Assembly: GCF_914767665.1 (NCBI RefSeq) | Contig: NC_059507.1 | Coordinates: 15,314,001-15,378,000, forward strand | Reading direction: 5' to 3' | Origin: Harmonia axyridis | Lineage: Eukaryota; Arthropoda; Insecta; Coleoptera; Coccinellidae | DNA length: 64,000 nucleotides | Part shown: one piece after another, positions 33,664-45,189 of the stretch | Numbering within the stretch: the stretch's first letter is position 1 | How the letters are laid out: every line of letters starts with the position of its first letter | Notes under the pieces: model-generated | Databases searched by the model: none | The model's input: only the letters and a program-made list of their open reading frames with translations | Told to the model about the DNA's origin: nothing | Translations under genes and position numbers: made by a program

Positions 33664-35744
33664 TAATGTTTTTTTGGGAACAAGATAAGTATCACACTGT
33701 ATGATGTTCCGTGGCATTATAATCCTACACTTGTGCAATTGAGAAATACCTACAAATTAATATATTTATACTGATTTTATTAGCAATTTTGAAATCAATC
33801 ATTCATTATGTATGTAAAAATGATATGTTCCAGTATTTTAGTGTATACATTCCGTGTAAAAATTAGAAATTAAAAAGAAGCCGCACCTAATTTCACAATA
33901 TAGAAATCAGAAATTTGCAAAGATGCTGAAATGCAGAATCAGTATTTAGAATAACTACTCAATATGGATTTGAAAGAAAATGAACCGCTAGTATAAATTC
34001 CAGTTGATTTCATTTCAGATAAGTGATAAGACACCACATAAAATACTGAGTCACTGACTATTTTTCTATTCTTAAATAATGATTGTTGAATTCAATTATT
34101 CATATTAAACTATTGATTTGAGAGTAAAACTAGAAATTGATGAACTTTTATATTTATTTATACATTTCTTGTAAATATCTCTGTATATATTGAACATTTA
34201 AGCCATATGTATATTATCCTTGTTATGTTTGTCATCTTGTTATGAATTAAATCATATGAAAATGTTATTCACTGGAAATTTTAATTTCTGTATGCCTATT
34301 GCCTGAACTTTGGAATAATCAGACTGCTAAATTCTCATCAGATTTCGTTTCACCTGAAAATTTATTTTCCTTCTAATTTCTTTGGCTCAATTCAATAAAA
34401 TCCCGTCTTGGTTTGAATGAATAAATACATTTGCTCGTTCATGTGTCCACAAAAAAAATTATCAATCTGTTCTTTTTAATTCTATAGTAAATGTTATTCC
34501 TTGTAAGCAAAAATCATTTGGAGATTTCAAAGAATCCCAAATCGTGAAACTTGATATTGAATACCTATAATTAAAATTATATAAATAATATTGTTATGTA
34601 CCAAAAAATCCCAATTATTTGAATTCTTAAACAAGTCGAATTTTGTTGGTATTAGGAATAAATAAAATAATGCTTAGATATTTGATTTGAAAATTCATAA
34701 TAATTCTGTATTAATTACTCGATTCAATTTTAAATTCATTCGAAAAATTGTTTTTGAGGTATTGCAACAATTTACATACATGCATAAAATTTTTAATCTT
34801 TTCCTTTGAAGATCCATCAAAAGAAATATACATCTCTGAACAAACAATGATTTGGAGATGGAGACAAAAATTATGACACAAAATGCCAAAGTAAAGAACT
34901 TGCTTAGTGGGTCCTAGTGGATCTGAGAAATTGTATTGAAATTAACCACATAAATTATTTGGTTGTGATAATGGATACAATGAAGATATATCTAACGCAA
35001 CGAATAAATGAGAAAACCAATAGAGATATAATATTTCGACTAATTTGAAAAAATGAGTCAAGTATCACACGGAAGGCAGAAGCTTTGAGCACTCGTTCTT
35101 TTTTTTATGATCTGATAGAATTTTCTGTAATTTGTTGATATCAACACAAAATTATGCAGAAATCTCAAGAGTGTTATTCTATACACAAGCCAAATCTCAA
35201 CTCGATCAGGTCTATTGTCACTGAAATATTGATTTTTCTTGGCAATTATCATGAATTTGCTATGATTCTGATAAAGGTTCAAATACAAAATTAAGCAAGA
35301 AGTTATTGAAATTGTTATTATAAATAAACAAACAAAATCTCGATATTTTGTCCCGATAATATTGGATATTTCTTTTCCAATATTCCAAATGAAAATATTC
35401 CTTTTCCAATATTTTTTTTTTTATTTTTTATGATTTTGATTATGTAAGCAGACAGCTTGAAATTGTTATTTCATATATACACTACAGGACATTTTTGATT
35501 CAATTTCATCAGTGAGCCGAACCTCAGCATTTGATATAAATATCAAAATTGTTACATCATTTTACCAAAACTTGAAATACCAATTTCAACATAACAAATA
35601 TGTACCTATCAAAACCAACCGAAAAAAATAAATTATCCAAAATTGTTGAACTGAGTAAGCGTTTCCCTTTCGGTTGGTTTAAATATTTGACATGTTGAAA
35701 TTGTATTTCTAAACAAAAACTATATATCAAAAAAATAATAGTTA
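33664..35744. other. 3' UTR and intergenic sequence after the bHLH gene
   Basis: Very AT-rich. A candidate polyadenylation signal AATAAA lies at 34394-34399. No other gene or repeat recognised. Confidence 0.35.
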
Positions 35745-36440
35745 AGGTTTCGACACAATGATTTTATCATTTTGATATTTATATTAGTTTGCTTTCATCA
35801 AATAGACTTTTTTGAACTTTATAATTCAAAGTGATATATTGATTAAGAGTCACCATCAACCATAAGATAAATTGAATTATCGAAAATTTTTATTTCTATT
35901 GTAATGATTTGCATATCCGTTTCACAAAAGAGTAAGAAAGAAGGTTTATAACTTCACCTTCTATTAATATTACCAGGGTAACTTCTATTTCAGTTAACCC
36001 ACTGATAGTGGAATGAATATGAAATTCTGAGAAAAAATTGTTTATTATATTGTAAGTAATTTCCAAAAAGTACGTGTCTCTATGTTAATTTCAGATATCC
36101 GATTTTTAGCCGTTTACTCAATGACATCATGATCCAAAACTATTTACAGATCATTATTATTTCAATTGAAAATGATGATTTGCATATCCGTTTCACAGAA
36201 GAGTAAGAAAAAGGTTCTATAGCGTTACCTGTGGAGATAGGTACTTCTGTAAAGAGAGTAACGTCACTTTCAGTCAGCCTACGGTTAGTGAAATGAATAT
36301 ACAATTTCGAGGAGAAATTATATTTAAAATATGTTAAATTCCGAAAAAAACTTTTGTCTTTATGTTATTTTAAGTTATTCGATTATTAGCCGCTTACTCT
36401 ATTGTACAGTTTTTGATCTATTATTTCTCTTTCAAAAGGA
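35745..36440 (+). repeat. Two eroded ribozyme-unit relatives in tandem
   Basis: Both halves carry GATTTGCATATCCGTTTCAC and AAGAGTAAGAAA (near 35905 and 36178), and both later end with TGTCTCTATGTTA or TGTCTTTATGTTA (near 36075 and 36355), the stem I 3' strand of the hammerhead. The CTGATGA core has decayed in both. This looks like an old tandem insertion of the ribozyme-unit lineage. Confidence 0.5.
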
Positions 36441-36857
36441 TATATCAGATAGTCAATAGTTTGCATAATTTTGATTTTTATACAACTTTCGAACTTTACA
36501 AATTATCATTTGAGATTATTTCTGGCTCTTGAAAATTCAGAAGTAAATAGCAAATTAGCAAGTTGAAATATTCAGTACTACAAGTAAATAATAAACCATT
36601 GCATAATATTGCAGTATTTTTTCGAGATACTGTCCAATCTTAAGTCACTCTTGAATATCGACTCAAAGGTTTAGTTGAAAGGAGTGTAACACCTCTACAT
36701 GTTCCGGCAACCATAAATAATTTCCTATCATTTATTAAAATGGTGTCGGTAGTAAACGAGAGAAGAGTTAGGACAAGCTTATTAGCCTTGTTTTCGTAAT
36801 ACTAAAAAAACCCGATGCTATCTTAATTACATCGATATAATATATATTGGCACTTAC

Positions 36858-36882
36858 CTGCTTGTGGATCAAAATTCTCCAT
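36858..36882 (-). other. Possible first coding exon with splice donor
   Basis: On the minus strand a start codon in good context (AAATGG) is followed by MENFDPQA and a consensus donor CAG|GTAAGT. The 5' UTR would lie at 36883-37100. I cannot identify the downstream exons, which would be at lower coordinates or absent, so this may be chance. Confidence 0.22.
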
Positions 36883-37537
36883 TTAGTACAACCTGTTCAC
36901 TTGATTCGTTTCGGTCGACCTCGACACTCGATGGTCGATAAAAACGAAAAAGTTAATGGCGCATACCCCTTATCTAAATTATCGGAGTGAGATCGATCTA
37001 TCGCATTGACCATCTCGGATCAGGAGCATTTATGACATCTGATTTTTGATCGCAAGTCGATCCAATTATTAACGCTTCGATTTTATTGCGCCATACGAAA
37101 AGTTCAGATGGACTTAAGACCGAGACGTAGTTATGAGATTGTGTTAAATGTCACATACCGCAAATCCGAGAAACTTTCAAGTCCGATGAAAGTGTGACCT
37201 ACAGTTAGCCTGCACTGAGTGAGGAGGTAGCCAAAAATAACAAATGATAATAGACCATATGACACTTTTGAAAAATCCAATTTGTTCTAATAGGATTATA
37301 AAAAAAGATCAATTAAAAAATATTGAGAAAATAAGATTTTCCATGAAAGAAAAGTATAAAATAAAGCAATCACCTATCAGAGCGAACGACGTGTAGATAA
37401 AAGTTGTGTTCTTATCTTATTTTCATTCTATCCTTTGGCTATTATTATCAATTATTATTTGAACTGGGGTTGTTTTGGTTCGGTAAGCCTTCCGGGAACT
37501 GCGACCATGCAGATCTTTTGTTCTGTACCCTACTCAT
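36883..37537. other. No recognised feature
   Basis: 36890-37130 is less AT-rich, with repeated TCGA words near a possible minus-strand first exon; it could be promoter-like. The rest has only short frames. Confidence 0.3.
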
Positions 37538-38131
37538 TTATAGAAACCCAAGGAGGTCGTCAATGACGTTAATAAAACTGACAACCTCCTTAGGTGCCTT
37601 GGCCGTTACCTCTCTGGTATCCAGGACCAGCTTACCCATGTGAATGGTTCTTAGGCCAGCCAGCTCCGGACCCTTGCATACCAAGTGTTCAGCTGTTTCT
37701 GCATCCGATCCACAGAGCCTGCAAATCTCATCTGCTGACTTTCCCATACGGTACAAATTATTTTTGTACCGACAGTGTCCCGTCAGCAGTCCCACCATCA
37801 CCCGAAGCTCGGCTCGCGACAGCTTCAGGAGCTTTTTGGCGTAGGTAGGTGAAATCGTCACGAATTTCTTTGCCTGAACAAGTCTAGGAGTGTTAGTCCA
37901 GTGGATTGTCCTGCTGTTCAACTCCCATAGCTGGACCACAGCTTTATATTGATCTTTTCCTAGCCCACAGAAAGGCTCAGGTCCAGCAGGTGTGATGCAC
38001 TTTTTGCAAGTTCATCAGCTTTTTCATTTCCTTGAACCCCACAGTGCACTGGTACCCATAGTAGAGTCACCTTATTTCCTCTGGCCAGTAGATTTATGGT
38101 GTTACGGCACTCCCAAGTCAGCAGAGCAATG
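37538..38131 (-). pseudogene. 3' part of a RNase H-bearing non-LTR retrotransposon
   Basis: The minus strand from 38131 reads ECRNTINLLARGNKVTLLWV and HCGVQGNEKADELAK, the last third of a RNase H domain with the GNEKADELAK block. After a stop and frame change near 37940-37960 follows a 133-codon frame with LLTGHCRYKNNLYRMG and a zinc-knuckle-like CRLCGSDAETAEHLV..C block that ends this class of protein. This arrangement is found in Jockey- and I-type insect elements with RNase H. The 5' reverse transcriptase part is missing, as expected for a 5'-truncated copy. Confidence 0.75.
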
Positions 38132-38609
38132 CAGGCAATGAATGATCATAGGGAGATCTGCTTATCCATTTCGTCTTAAATGGATGCCAAAGACTTCAAT
38201 TGGACAGAAAAAGGTGCTATATCTTGCCTTAAAACTTGACTTTATGGCTGAAATAAGGTTTTTTAGTGAAGATCATAAGTATTTCTTCATTAGGAGGAGA
38301 TTTCAAAATCTGTCATCTTACAAAATATACGTATATTATCACAGGAGAAAAGCTGTTTTGGTGTCGAGGTTTTTCGAGCTGATTCTACATCAATTTGATG
38401 TCCTACGTTCAAATAAGGTATTAATTTTTAACTAGGACCTCAAATTTTTAAGATGAACCATTTAAGGGAAATACCTATGAGTTAAATCATTTCAACTCAA
38501 ATCCGTGAGTGTAGTAAACTAGAGGAAATACAAAATTTTCGTTTTAGTTATACAAAATACAATATTATGTCGTACTTCAAACAATAAAAACATTGAAAAA
38601 CTCAAATAG
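38132..38609. other. No recognised feature
   Basis: Short frames only; it may include untranscribed flank of either neighbouring relic. Confidence 0.3.
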
Positions 38610-39225
38610 CCACTCAACACTTCGAAAGCTTCTTTTTCGTGACAGTCTTGAATGTTTTTTTAAACCTCCAGCGGTAATCTGCCATCATGTGCATGTCCCA
38701 TCTTCCTTGGTATCGGTCCTCCATAACTTTAATATCTTGGTGAAATCTTTCATCTTGTTCCTCACGCATGTCTCCTAAATTTTCTGAAAAACAGTCTAAG
38801 TGTCTGTGTGAATAGTGTATTTTAATACTCATATTGCACCCTGAGACTTTAAAACTATTAAGCATCTTGTTATCATTTCAACATAGTTTTGAGCTTTATG
38901 TTTGCCTAGAAAATTTTCTACAACTGTAACAAATGATGTCCAAGCTTCTCGTTCAATTTGATTCATTGAATTTATGAAGGAAGGATAATTTATTGATTGT
39001 CTTATTTGTGGGTCGTCAAATATCCCCGCTTTGAGTTTTTCTGTGCTCAATTAACTGATGCATTTTTATCCCTATATATGCAAAACATGAGCCATTCTTA
39101 TCAAGAGCCTTCCCAAATTGCTTCATTAAGCACAACTTTATATGTGACGGAGGAAATAAGATTTTTTCTCTTACTTACCCAGAGTTGGGGGATTAAAAGG
39201 GTCAGTTCAGGTACCTAATAAGGAA
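38610..39225 (-). pseudogene. Relic of a recurrent arthropod repeat protein family
   Basis: On the minus strand three blocks follow in order with frame changes: HIKLCLMKQFGKALDKNG (near 39150-39090), EKLKAGIFDDPQIRQS to SFVTVVENFLGKHKAQNY (39050-38900), and MSIKIHYSHRHLDCFSENLG to RYQGRWDMHMMADYRW (38840-38650). I know this set of blocks as an uncharacterised protein family that recurs in many arthropod genomes, apparently carried by mobile DNA; its function is unknown to me. At least two frameshifts make this copy non-coding. Confidence 0.6.
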
Positions 39226-39362
39226 TGGTTCCACTATTCATAGATTTACCTGGAATTTACTCAATCACAGACTGACAATAAAACATATATAATAATTTTA
39301 GAACTCTCATAAATGAATATTCTGAATGAAACGAGCAAAGTTACGAGGTGCGCCTTCTCTCA

Positions 39363-39432
39363 GGGTTTCAGTGTTTCGACCTAAGATCGCTGGTGGACTC
39401 ATCAGTTGGGCTCTCCAGCCCAAGACACACCC
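39363..39432 (-). ncRNA. Type III hammerhead ribozyme candidate
   Basis: Read on the minus strand. A cleavage triplet GTC (ending at 39424) is followed by a closed stem I, TTGGGCT-GGAG-AGCCCAA, seven perfect pairs (39423-39406). Then come CTGATGA (39405-39399), a stem II region of 21 nt that closes with G-C and CC-GG around a U-U mismatch (39398-39378), and GAAA (39377-39374). Stem III is open: GGGTGTGT (39432-39425) pairs with ACAC and, after a four-base bulge, ACCC (39366-39363). All conserved core positions are present. The weak stem II is the main doubt. It lies in a GC-richer block at 39340-39560 that may be a short retroelement. Confidence 0.6.
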
Positions 39433-41415
39433 TTTCACATCGTGGAGAGGTGACTCCGTTGCAACACGACGACTCCTTTAAATCCGCCGGGTCCGAAGTA
39501 GTGTGTTGCGAAAACACAATCGCCATCTGTGAGCAGACAGTCACTACAATTTCATTTAAGTAAGAAATTCTGATGAAACAATTCTGCTTAACTTCGGCAT
39601 GAATATTCGAAATATTATCTCACATATAGATACAAAAAAAAAAAATACATTCAACATTTTTCTCGTTTTCCTGCTCATATTTTCTATGATTCTGATCGAG
39701 CTTGAAATTATTAATATAAATGTATATGTTGGTCCAATTTCTGATGAAACACCCTGTATCTATTCCTGTACAAAAAAGTGCCCCACGATGCATTTTTTAG
39801 TTTATTTACAACCTTATTCAGTAGCTAACTATCCCTTTTCTGCAGGTCAAATAAAGCAATATTAATTATGTTCATAAATAGTATTATTGTTAATGCATAA
39901 TTTTCCATGAACGAAATTTCTAGCAAAATACGTCTTTCACTTATTTTATAGTTATTGTCAAAAGAGAAGGAAATTATTATTATTATTATTATATAGTTAT
40001 TGTCAAAAGAGAAGGAAATTAGCATTTTTCCTCGAATACTTTTAACTCCAAAAGCAGCATGTACCTCAAGTTGTAAACAACGTTACAAAACTGCCAATCA
40101 ACAGATAATATTATAATAAACGAGACCAATTAAATCAAATAGCCGAAAGTGAAATTTAAGGCGTATGCCAATTTTTTCATCGCTACAAGATACAGACGTT
40201 GTTGTAGATACATTTCTTGATGAATGACTCCGTTACATTCGTATCGAAAGCTATTAAATCGAAAATATTGTACAGAACATTTCTCCAGTTGTATAATGAG
40301 TATCTAAACCCTGATTATTTATATTTAACATAATACACGTAGCTGGTTCTATCTGAAAACAAGATTTACCATTAGGTGAAATGCATTGCGGTATTGCTAT
40401 CGCTTGAGACTGCATACAATCTGGCTGCAGAAAACATAACTACCTACAAAATGAATTGGAAGTTCAAACATACATTCATAGAGAAATTTATCTTTTGAAT
40501 TTCTTTTAACTTCTTTCACCTACCGAAGAATTTTCAAAAAAGTTTTTCATCGAACATAAAACCACTGAATAATTCTCAAGATTCCCATGAAAGATCTCCA
40601 TGTCTCATATACTCAAAGCTCGGGATGGAAGATAAAACAGAAGATAGCAAACCGAACTTCTACCCATAAAATAAACATTTTTCAAAGAGTACAACTATGA
40701 AAACATAAGATATTCGATGAATATAGATATCCACTTGTTTTCTTGTAAAATTCAATAAGTTATTGAAGAAGAACTTCCTCAAAATAGTGGTCATTGATGG
40801 TTATTACTCATTTACATAAGATAAGATGCTTCATGGTGGCATATAAGTGAGTTTCAATTTATGTTAACTGATAAGGAAAATGAAGGAATCAAACGACATG
40901 AACATGCTTTCATTTTCATTTGGATACGATAAGAGGTTCTGAGGATGTAACAATAGTTACAAGAGTGATGAATTGTCGAAAAGATTGGATCACATTTTGA
41001 ATGTGTTCGAGTGTTTTAATGTCTTCTATCTCTAATCTCTATCTATTTGGGCAAATAGTAAGTATATTTAAACATATATTGCCATTCATTGAAAAAAATA
41101 TATCTCGAAAATTATACCATATCAAACATGAATTTCATATGTGCGAGTTGAAATCATATTTTTCATTGGAGATTACAACGATGGACGAAGCAAGAAACTG
41201 AATTATTAATGATGTACTACCTTGAATTTCATTTTAAAGATGCTAGAAAAATATATTTTCATTCAACATTATCATTTTTAATCTAGGTTTCAATATAAAA
41301 ACCAATAACAAGTATACCTATTTCTAACAAAAATTGTTTTAGGTTTGTTAATTGTTTTCATATTGAAGCCTAAAAAAACTCAGAATCTCCCACACAAGTC
41401 TTATCGGACTAGCAT
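39433..41415. other. No recognised gene
   Basis: To about 39560 this continues the GC-richer block that carries the hammerhead. The rest is AT-rich, with an (ATT)n run near 39975 and a 30-bp direct repeat (GTTATTGTCAAAAGAGAAGG) at 39951 and 39998. Confidence 0.4.
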
Positions 41416-41857
41416 TCAAATGTTGCTTGTGTGGCACGTAGCGTCGTCTTGTTGAAAATGAACGTTTAGACCTAGGTTTTCTTTCAAATTACGGTTAATG
41501 TCATTTGTAAAATGACTATTTTCACAAGATCGACAAAGAATCGTCAAACCTGAGTTTTCGTCAACACTAAGGGCTACTGCAGCAATATTCTCAGTTTTTC
41601 TTGGGTGACGCACACGGTTTCGATTCTCCTCATCACTAACTTGTTCCAACAGCTCAAATTTTCCACCAGTATCGGTATTTCCGACCGAGAAGGTGTTTCA
41701 CGAAGACCCAAAAGTGCTTTAGTTTTGCTACTGTGACTGAAAAACAGCTCTGATTAGCACTCATTTCTCTAACATAATAAGTATTAGAGAATTTAAAACT
41801 CATGGTTTGCCATACACTCTTTCCTCGTCTTAATTGAGCGCTGCAGTTCCGTTTCAT
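41416..41857 (-). pseudogene. Fragment of a rosa-type (DD41D) transposase
   Basis: Minus-strand pieces in two frames read GRKYRYWWKI, then ENRNRVRHPRKTENIAAVAL and SVDENSGLTI, typical of the linker after the N-terminal helix-turn-helix of this lineage. A jump leads directly to VHFQQDDATCHTSN, the second catalytic block. The first catalytic block and the C-terminus are lost. It preserves the part that the three deleted copies at 7, 47 and 58 kb lack. Confidence 0.6.
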
Positions 41858-42959
41858 TCAAAAATGTTTTTATCTTGACATTTTGTATATTTTATATTTT
41901 TCTTCTATATCTTTAGTTTCAATGTTTTCTTTTCTTTGTGCATATATACGGAAAATTAAAACCTTATAAAAATAGGATTTTTCGTGCTTCTTCAGAATGT
42001 AAATTTGCAGAATTTTTTGGCATTCCTATAAAAAGGTTTATTTATCTGACCTGCATATTTCAATCTGACCTGACCAGAGAGTTATTTTGATACGTCGAGA
42101 AAAATAATGATATAAATACAATAACTATTCAATTATTGACATTCTTGTTGTTTTAATGGTCGATTCCAAAGTTTGTAAACTGCCTATTTTCACCAGCAAT
42201 ATTGTTAAAATTCAAACCAGTACCTGTATACTTCCAATCGAAGAAAACATTCCAAGCATCCAAAAGGAATTTCAACCCACAGATCTAACGCAACTTGGGG
42301 AGTCCAGATTGTTATATTTATCCATTTATAACTGGAATTATATGGACATTTTATATGGCTCTAAACAATTGGATGGTTCACTTAGCCCGAAGAATACTCA
42401 CGGTCTAATGGTACTCTATCGCAATCATGTCAATTCTAATCGAAATTTACGACCTCTAAATTGTCTATTTCATTCGCTTTTGCCATTGTCAAACAGGTTG
42501 CCTTCGTGAAGTTGATGGGTGTAGCTTTATATTTTTGGGATCTGTGTTTATTTTAGGTCGACCTCGGTGAACATAAAGATCAAATCGAGATACCTTTGGG
42601 TATCCCGAAGTTTGAACGGTGATCATAGAGGGAATTTATGATGTTTGTTCGGTGGTCTGATACGTTGCACAGAAGCTGCATCATGAGGCATTGGACTGGA
42701 ATAGAGATTTAAGTATGTCAGACTCGTACTATTTAGGAAGACTTGTTGAGAAATCTTATTAACATTGAGAAATCTTATTAAGATTTTCGAACCATAAAGA
42801 AAACTGCAAATTTAACATCAAAATTTATTATTTCATCGCATATAAAAACAATCATTCAATAATATGAATACAAAAAAATTATAATGGATATGTAGAGATG
42901 GAATTCGATCGCAGATTCATCAGTAACTGATTCCAAAAAAAAAAAATGATAACGACCCG
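41858..42959. other. No recognised gene
   Basis: A 117-codon plus-strand frame at 42156-42509 has no motif that I recognise. The rest is AT-rich. Confidence 0.35.
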
Positions 42960-43250
42960 CGTGTTGCGTACAATATTTTTTCGGCTACCATGTAAAATAA
43001 CACTATCGCTGCTGCTTTCCATATTTTATTGCGATTGCGATCAAAAAACATGCAAATTTTTGACAACTAATTTCATATGAACTGTCAGCTGTTATCTCGG
43101 TTGCTATGGATTCTATGATTCTTTTCCGGCCTAGTCCGGGAAGTACGTACTTTCCGGACTAGGCCGGGAAATGCTACTTTCTCAGAGAAAAAGCGTCCGG
43201 GAAGTGAGCACTTCCCGGACGGTTGCCGAAAAATTACTATTTCAGCATCC
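42960..43250 (-). mobile_element. Single copy of the triple-hairpin element (partial)
   Basis: Reverse orientation relative to the array at 23.9-25.2 kb. It has the CCGGCCTAGTCC palindrome, the TCCGGGAAGTG hairpin and the GTTGCCG end, and extends to GCGTGTTGCGTACAATATTT; the third hairpin is missing. It shows the unit exists outside the tandem array. Confidence 0.75.
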
Positions 43251-43745
43251 TGTATTGGCGCAATTGTAGTTATCAAGTCTATTCAGTAACCTTTTTTTCT
43301 ATTCAATTTTATTTTTACTCAAGTTAACTCATTCAACGTCATTGTTACCAGTTTATTTCTTATATTACAAATTAATAATAAAACTTCCTTCAAGAGCATT
43401 ACACAGCTAGTCAAGTTTTTTTTTTTCAGAACACCAAATCTCGAAGAGGGAGAAAAATGTTTTAATGTAAATCTAACGAAAATAAAATTACTGAAGAATG
43501 CAAAACCTAATAACAGGATTGAGAAGATAAACTAAGAGAAAAGGACCGTGACTAGAACGAAGCAAAAAAAAATAATAAAAACATATGCTGTTAGGTACTC
43601 AAAAAAAAAAATTCAAATCCACATGTGAAGAAAAAACTGTTGTCGAAAATCATCAAATGACTCAATTTTCTCATAATTATATTGAGTAAGCCTTCAATTC
43701 TTACAGATAAGGCTGACAGTGACATATTTAAAATATTTTTTCATT
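43251..43745. other. No recognised feature
   Basis: AT-rich sequence between the hairpin element and the THAP-like transposon. Confidence 0.35.
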
Positions 43746-43903
43746 ATAATCATAGAGTAATAAACATAGATAGAGGGAGTATACGCAATTTTTACATGTC
43801 CCCGACATGGTTAAATTACGTTGTCGGTTTGTGATATATTTTCAAACCCACAATTTTACTATATCATTATGATTTATGAATGTATATTATATTGAATGAA
43901 ATA

Positions 43904-43934
43904 TCAGGTGTGTGAATAAGTCTTTCCCGTTTTT
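43904..43934 (+). repeat. Mariner 5' terminal inverted repeat
   Basis: 31 bp starting TCAGGTGTGTGAATAAGTCT. It differs from the 3' repeat only at position 2 (C here, A there). Confidence 0.92.
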
Positions 43935-44075
43935 TGTAAGAGATGGCGCCACCAATACTGTGCGAGTATTTAATGGTTACATATGTCATAATCAAAGCTT
44001 ATTCATCTGTCAACAATTCCACACTAACACATTAGTTGAAATTTTTTCGCATCATAAATTTTTGAAATCGTGAAA

Positions 44076-45113
44076 ATGTCGAAATTTGAGCCGAGTCGAC
44101 GTCATTTGCGGGAAGTTTCACTTTATTGGTTCAATTTGAAGAAATCTGCTGCCGAGGCGCATCGGTTGCTTCAGGAAGCTTATGGAGAAGGTTGTGTCGA
44201 TGATTCAAGTGTTCGCGGATGGTTTCGACGCTTCAAAAGTGGCGATTTCGACGTGGAAGACAAGGAGCGTTCCGGGCGGCCGCAAATCTTTGAAGATCAA
44301 GAATTGGCGACTTTGCTTGATGAAGATTCGTGTCAAACGCAAGAAGAACTTGCTGAAGCATTGGGAGTTGACCGAACAACCATTTCCAAGCGTTTGAAAG
44401 CCATGGGCATGATCCAAAAGCAAGGAAATTGGGTGCCGTACGAACTGAAGCTGAGAGACGTCGTACGGCGTTTTTTCACTTGCGAACAGCTGCTTCAGCG
44501 ACATAAAAGAAAGGGTTTTCTGCATCGTATCGTGACTGGCGATGAAAAGTGGATCCGTTACGATAATCAGAAGCGAAGAAAATCATGGGGACTACCCGGC
44601 CATGCATCATCATCGACGGCCAAGCCAAATATTCATGGCGCCAAGCTCATGCTCTGTATATGGTGGGACCAGCTAGGTGTGGTTTACTATGAGCTTCGGA
44701 AACCGAATGAAAGGATCACAGGCGAGGTCTATCGACGACAATTGATGCGTTTGAGCCGCGCACTGCGAGAAAAACGGCCACAATACTCCGACAGGCACGA
44801 CAAAGTTATTTTGCAACATGACAATGCTCGCCCACATGTTGCACAGCCGGTGAAAACATACTTAGAAACGCTCAAATGGGAAGTCCTACCCCACCCGCCG
44901 TATAGTCCAGACATTGCTCCGTCTGATTACCATCTCTTCAGATCGATGACGCATGGCCTGGCTGACCAGCACTTCCATTCCTACGAGGAAGCCAAAAAAT
45001 GGGTGGATGACTGGATAGAGGCCAAACCGGTCGAATTTTTTCGCAACGGGATTCATATGTTGCCAGAAAGATGGGGAAAAGTTGTAGCTAGCGATGGCCA
45101 ATACTTTCAATAA
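44076..45113 (+). CDS. Mariner transposase, DD34D, apparently intact
   Basis: Cut-and-paste transposase of 345 residues, counted from the ATG at 44076; the codon two places earlier is GTG and is not needed. Residues 1-110 form the paired helix-turn-helix region that binds the terminal repeats. The linker motif is WVPYEL (family WVPHEL). The catalytic domain has TGDEKW with D156, LQHDNARPH with D249 and YSPDIAPSDYHLF with D284. There are 34 residues between the last two, and both the length and the numbering are those of Drosophila Mos1. The C-terminus ends LPERWGKVVASDGQYFQ, also Mos1-like. This places it near the mauritiana group. No stop or frameshift is visible. It lies within matching inverted repeats and TA duplications, so activity is plausible but untested. 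Confidence 0.95.
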   Translation: MSKFEPSRRHLREVSLYWFNLKKSAAEAHRLLQEAYGEGCVDDSSVRGWFRRFKSGDFDVEDKERSGRPQIFEDQELATLLDEDSCQTQEELAEALGVDRTTISKRLKAMGMIQKQGNWVPYELKLRDVVRRFFTCEQLLQRHKRKGFLHRIVTGDEKWIRYDNQKRRKSWGLPGHASSSTAKPNIHGAKLMLCIWWDQLGVVYYELRKPNERITGEVYRRQLMRLSRALREKRPQYSDRHDKVILQHDNARPHVAQPVKTYLETLKWEVLPHPPYSPDIAPSDYHLFRSMTHGLADQHFHSYEEAKKWVDDWIEAKPVEFFRNGIHMLPERWGKVVASDGQYFQ

Positions 45114-45158
45114 TTCATTTGTAACCATTTTTTCACAATAAAGGCTCAAATTTTGAAA

Positions 45159-45189
45159 AAAAACGGGAAAGACTTATTCACACACCTTA
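45159..45189 (-). repeat. Mariner 3' terminal inverted repeat
   Basis: Reads TAAGGTGTGTGAATAAGTCT inward on the minus strand; 30 of 31 positions equal the 5' repeat. Confidence 0.92.

Larger units (their letters stand above)
43904..45189 (+). mobile_element. Intact mariner transposon (family A)
   Basis: 1286 bp with 31-bp terminal inverted repeats, a TA duplication on both sides (43902-43903 and 45190-45191) and one open transposase frame. The length is normal for mariner. The sister copy of the host repeat near 9965 shows the site before insertion, with a single TA. Nothing visible is broken, so it may be recent or still active. Confidence 0.95.

Noticed and set aside
42156..42509. 117-codon plus-strand frame
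   Set aside because: No motif recognised and no supporting signals; it may be chance or an undetected relic.
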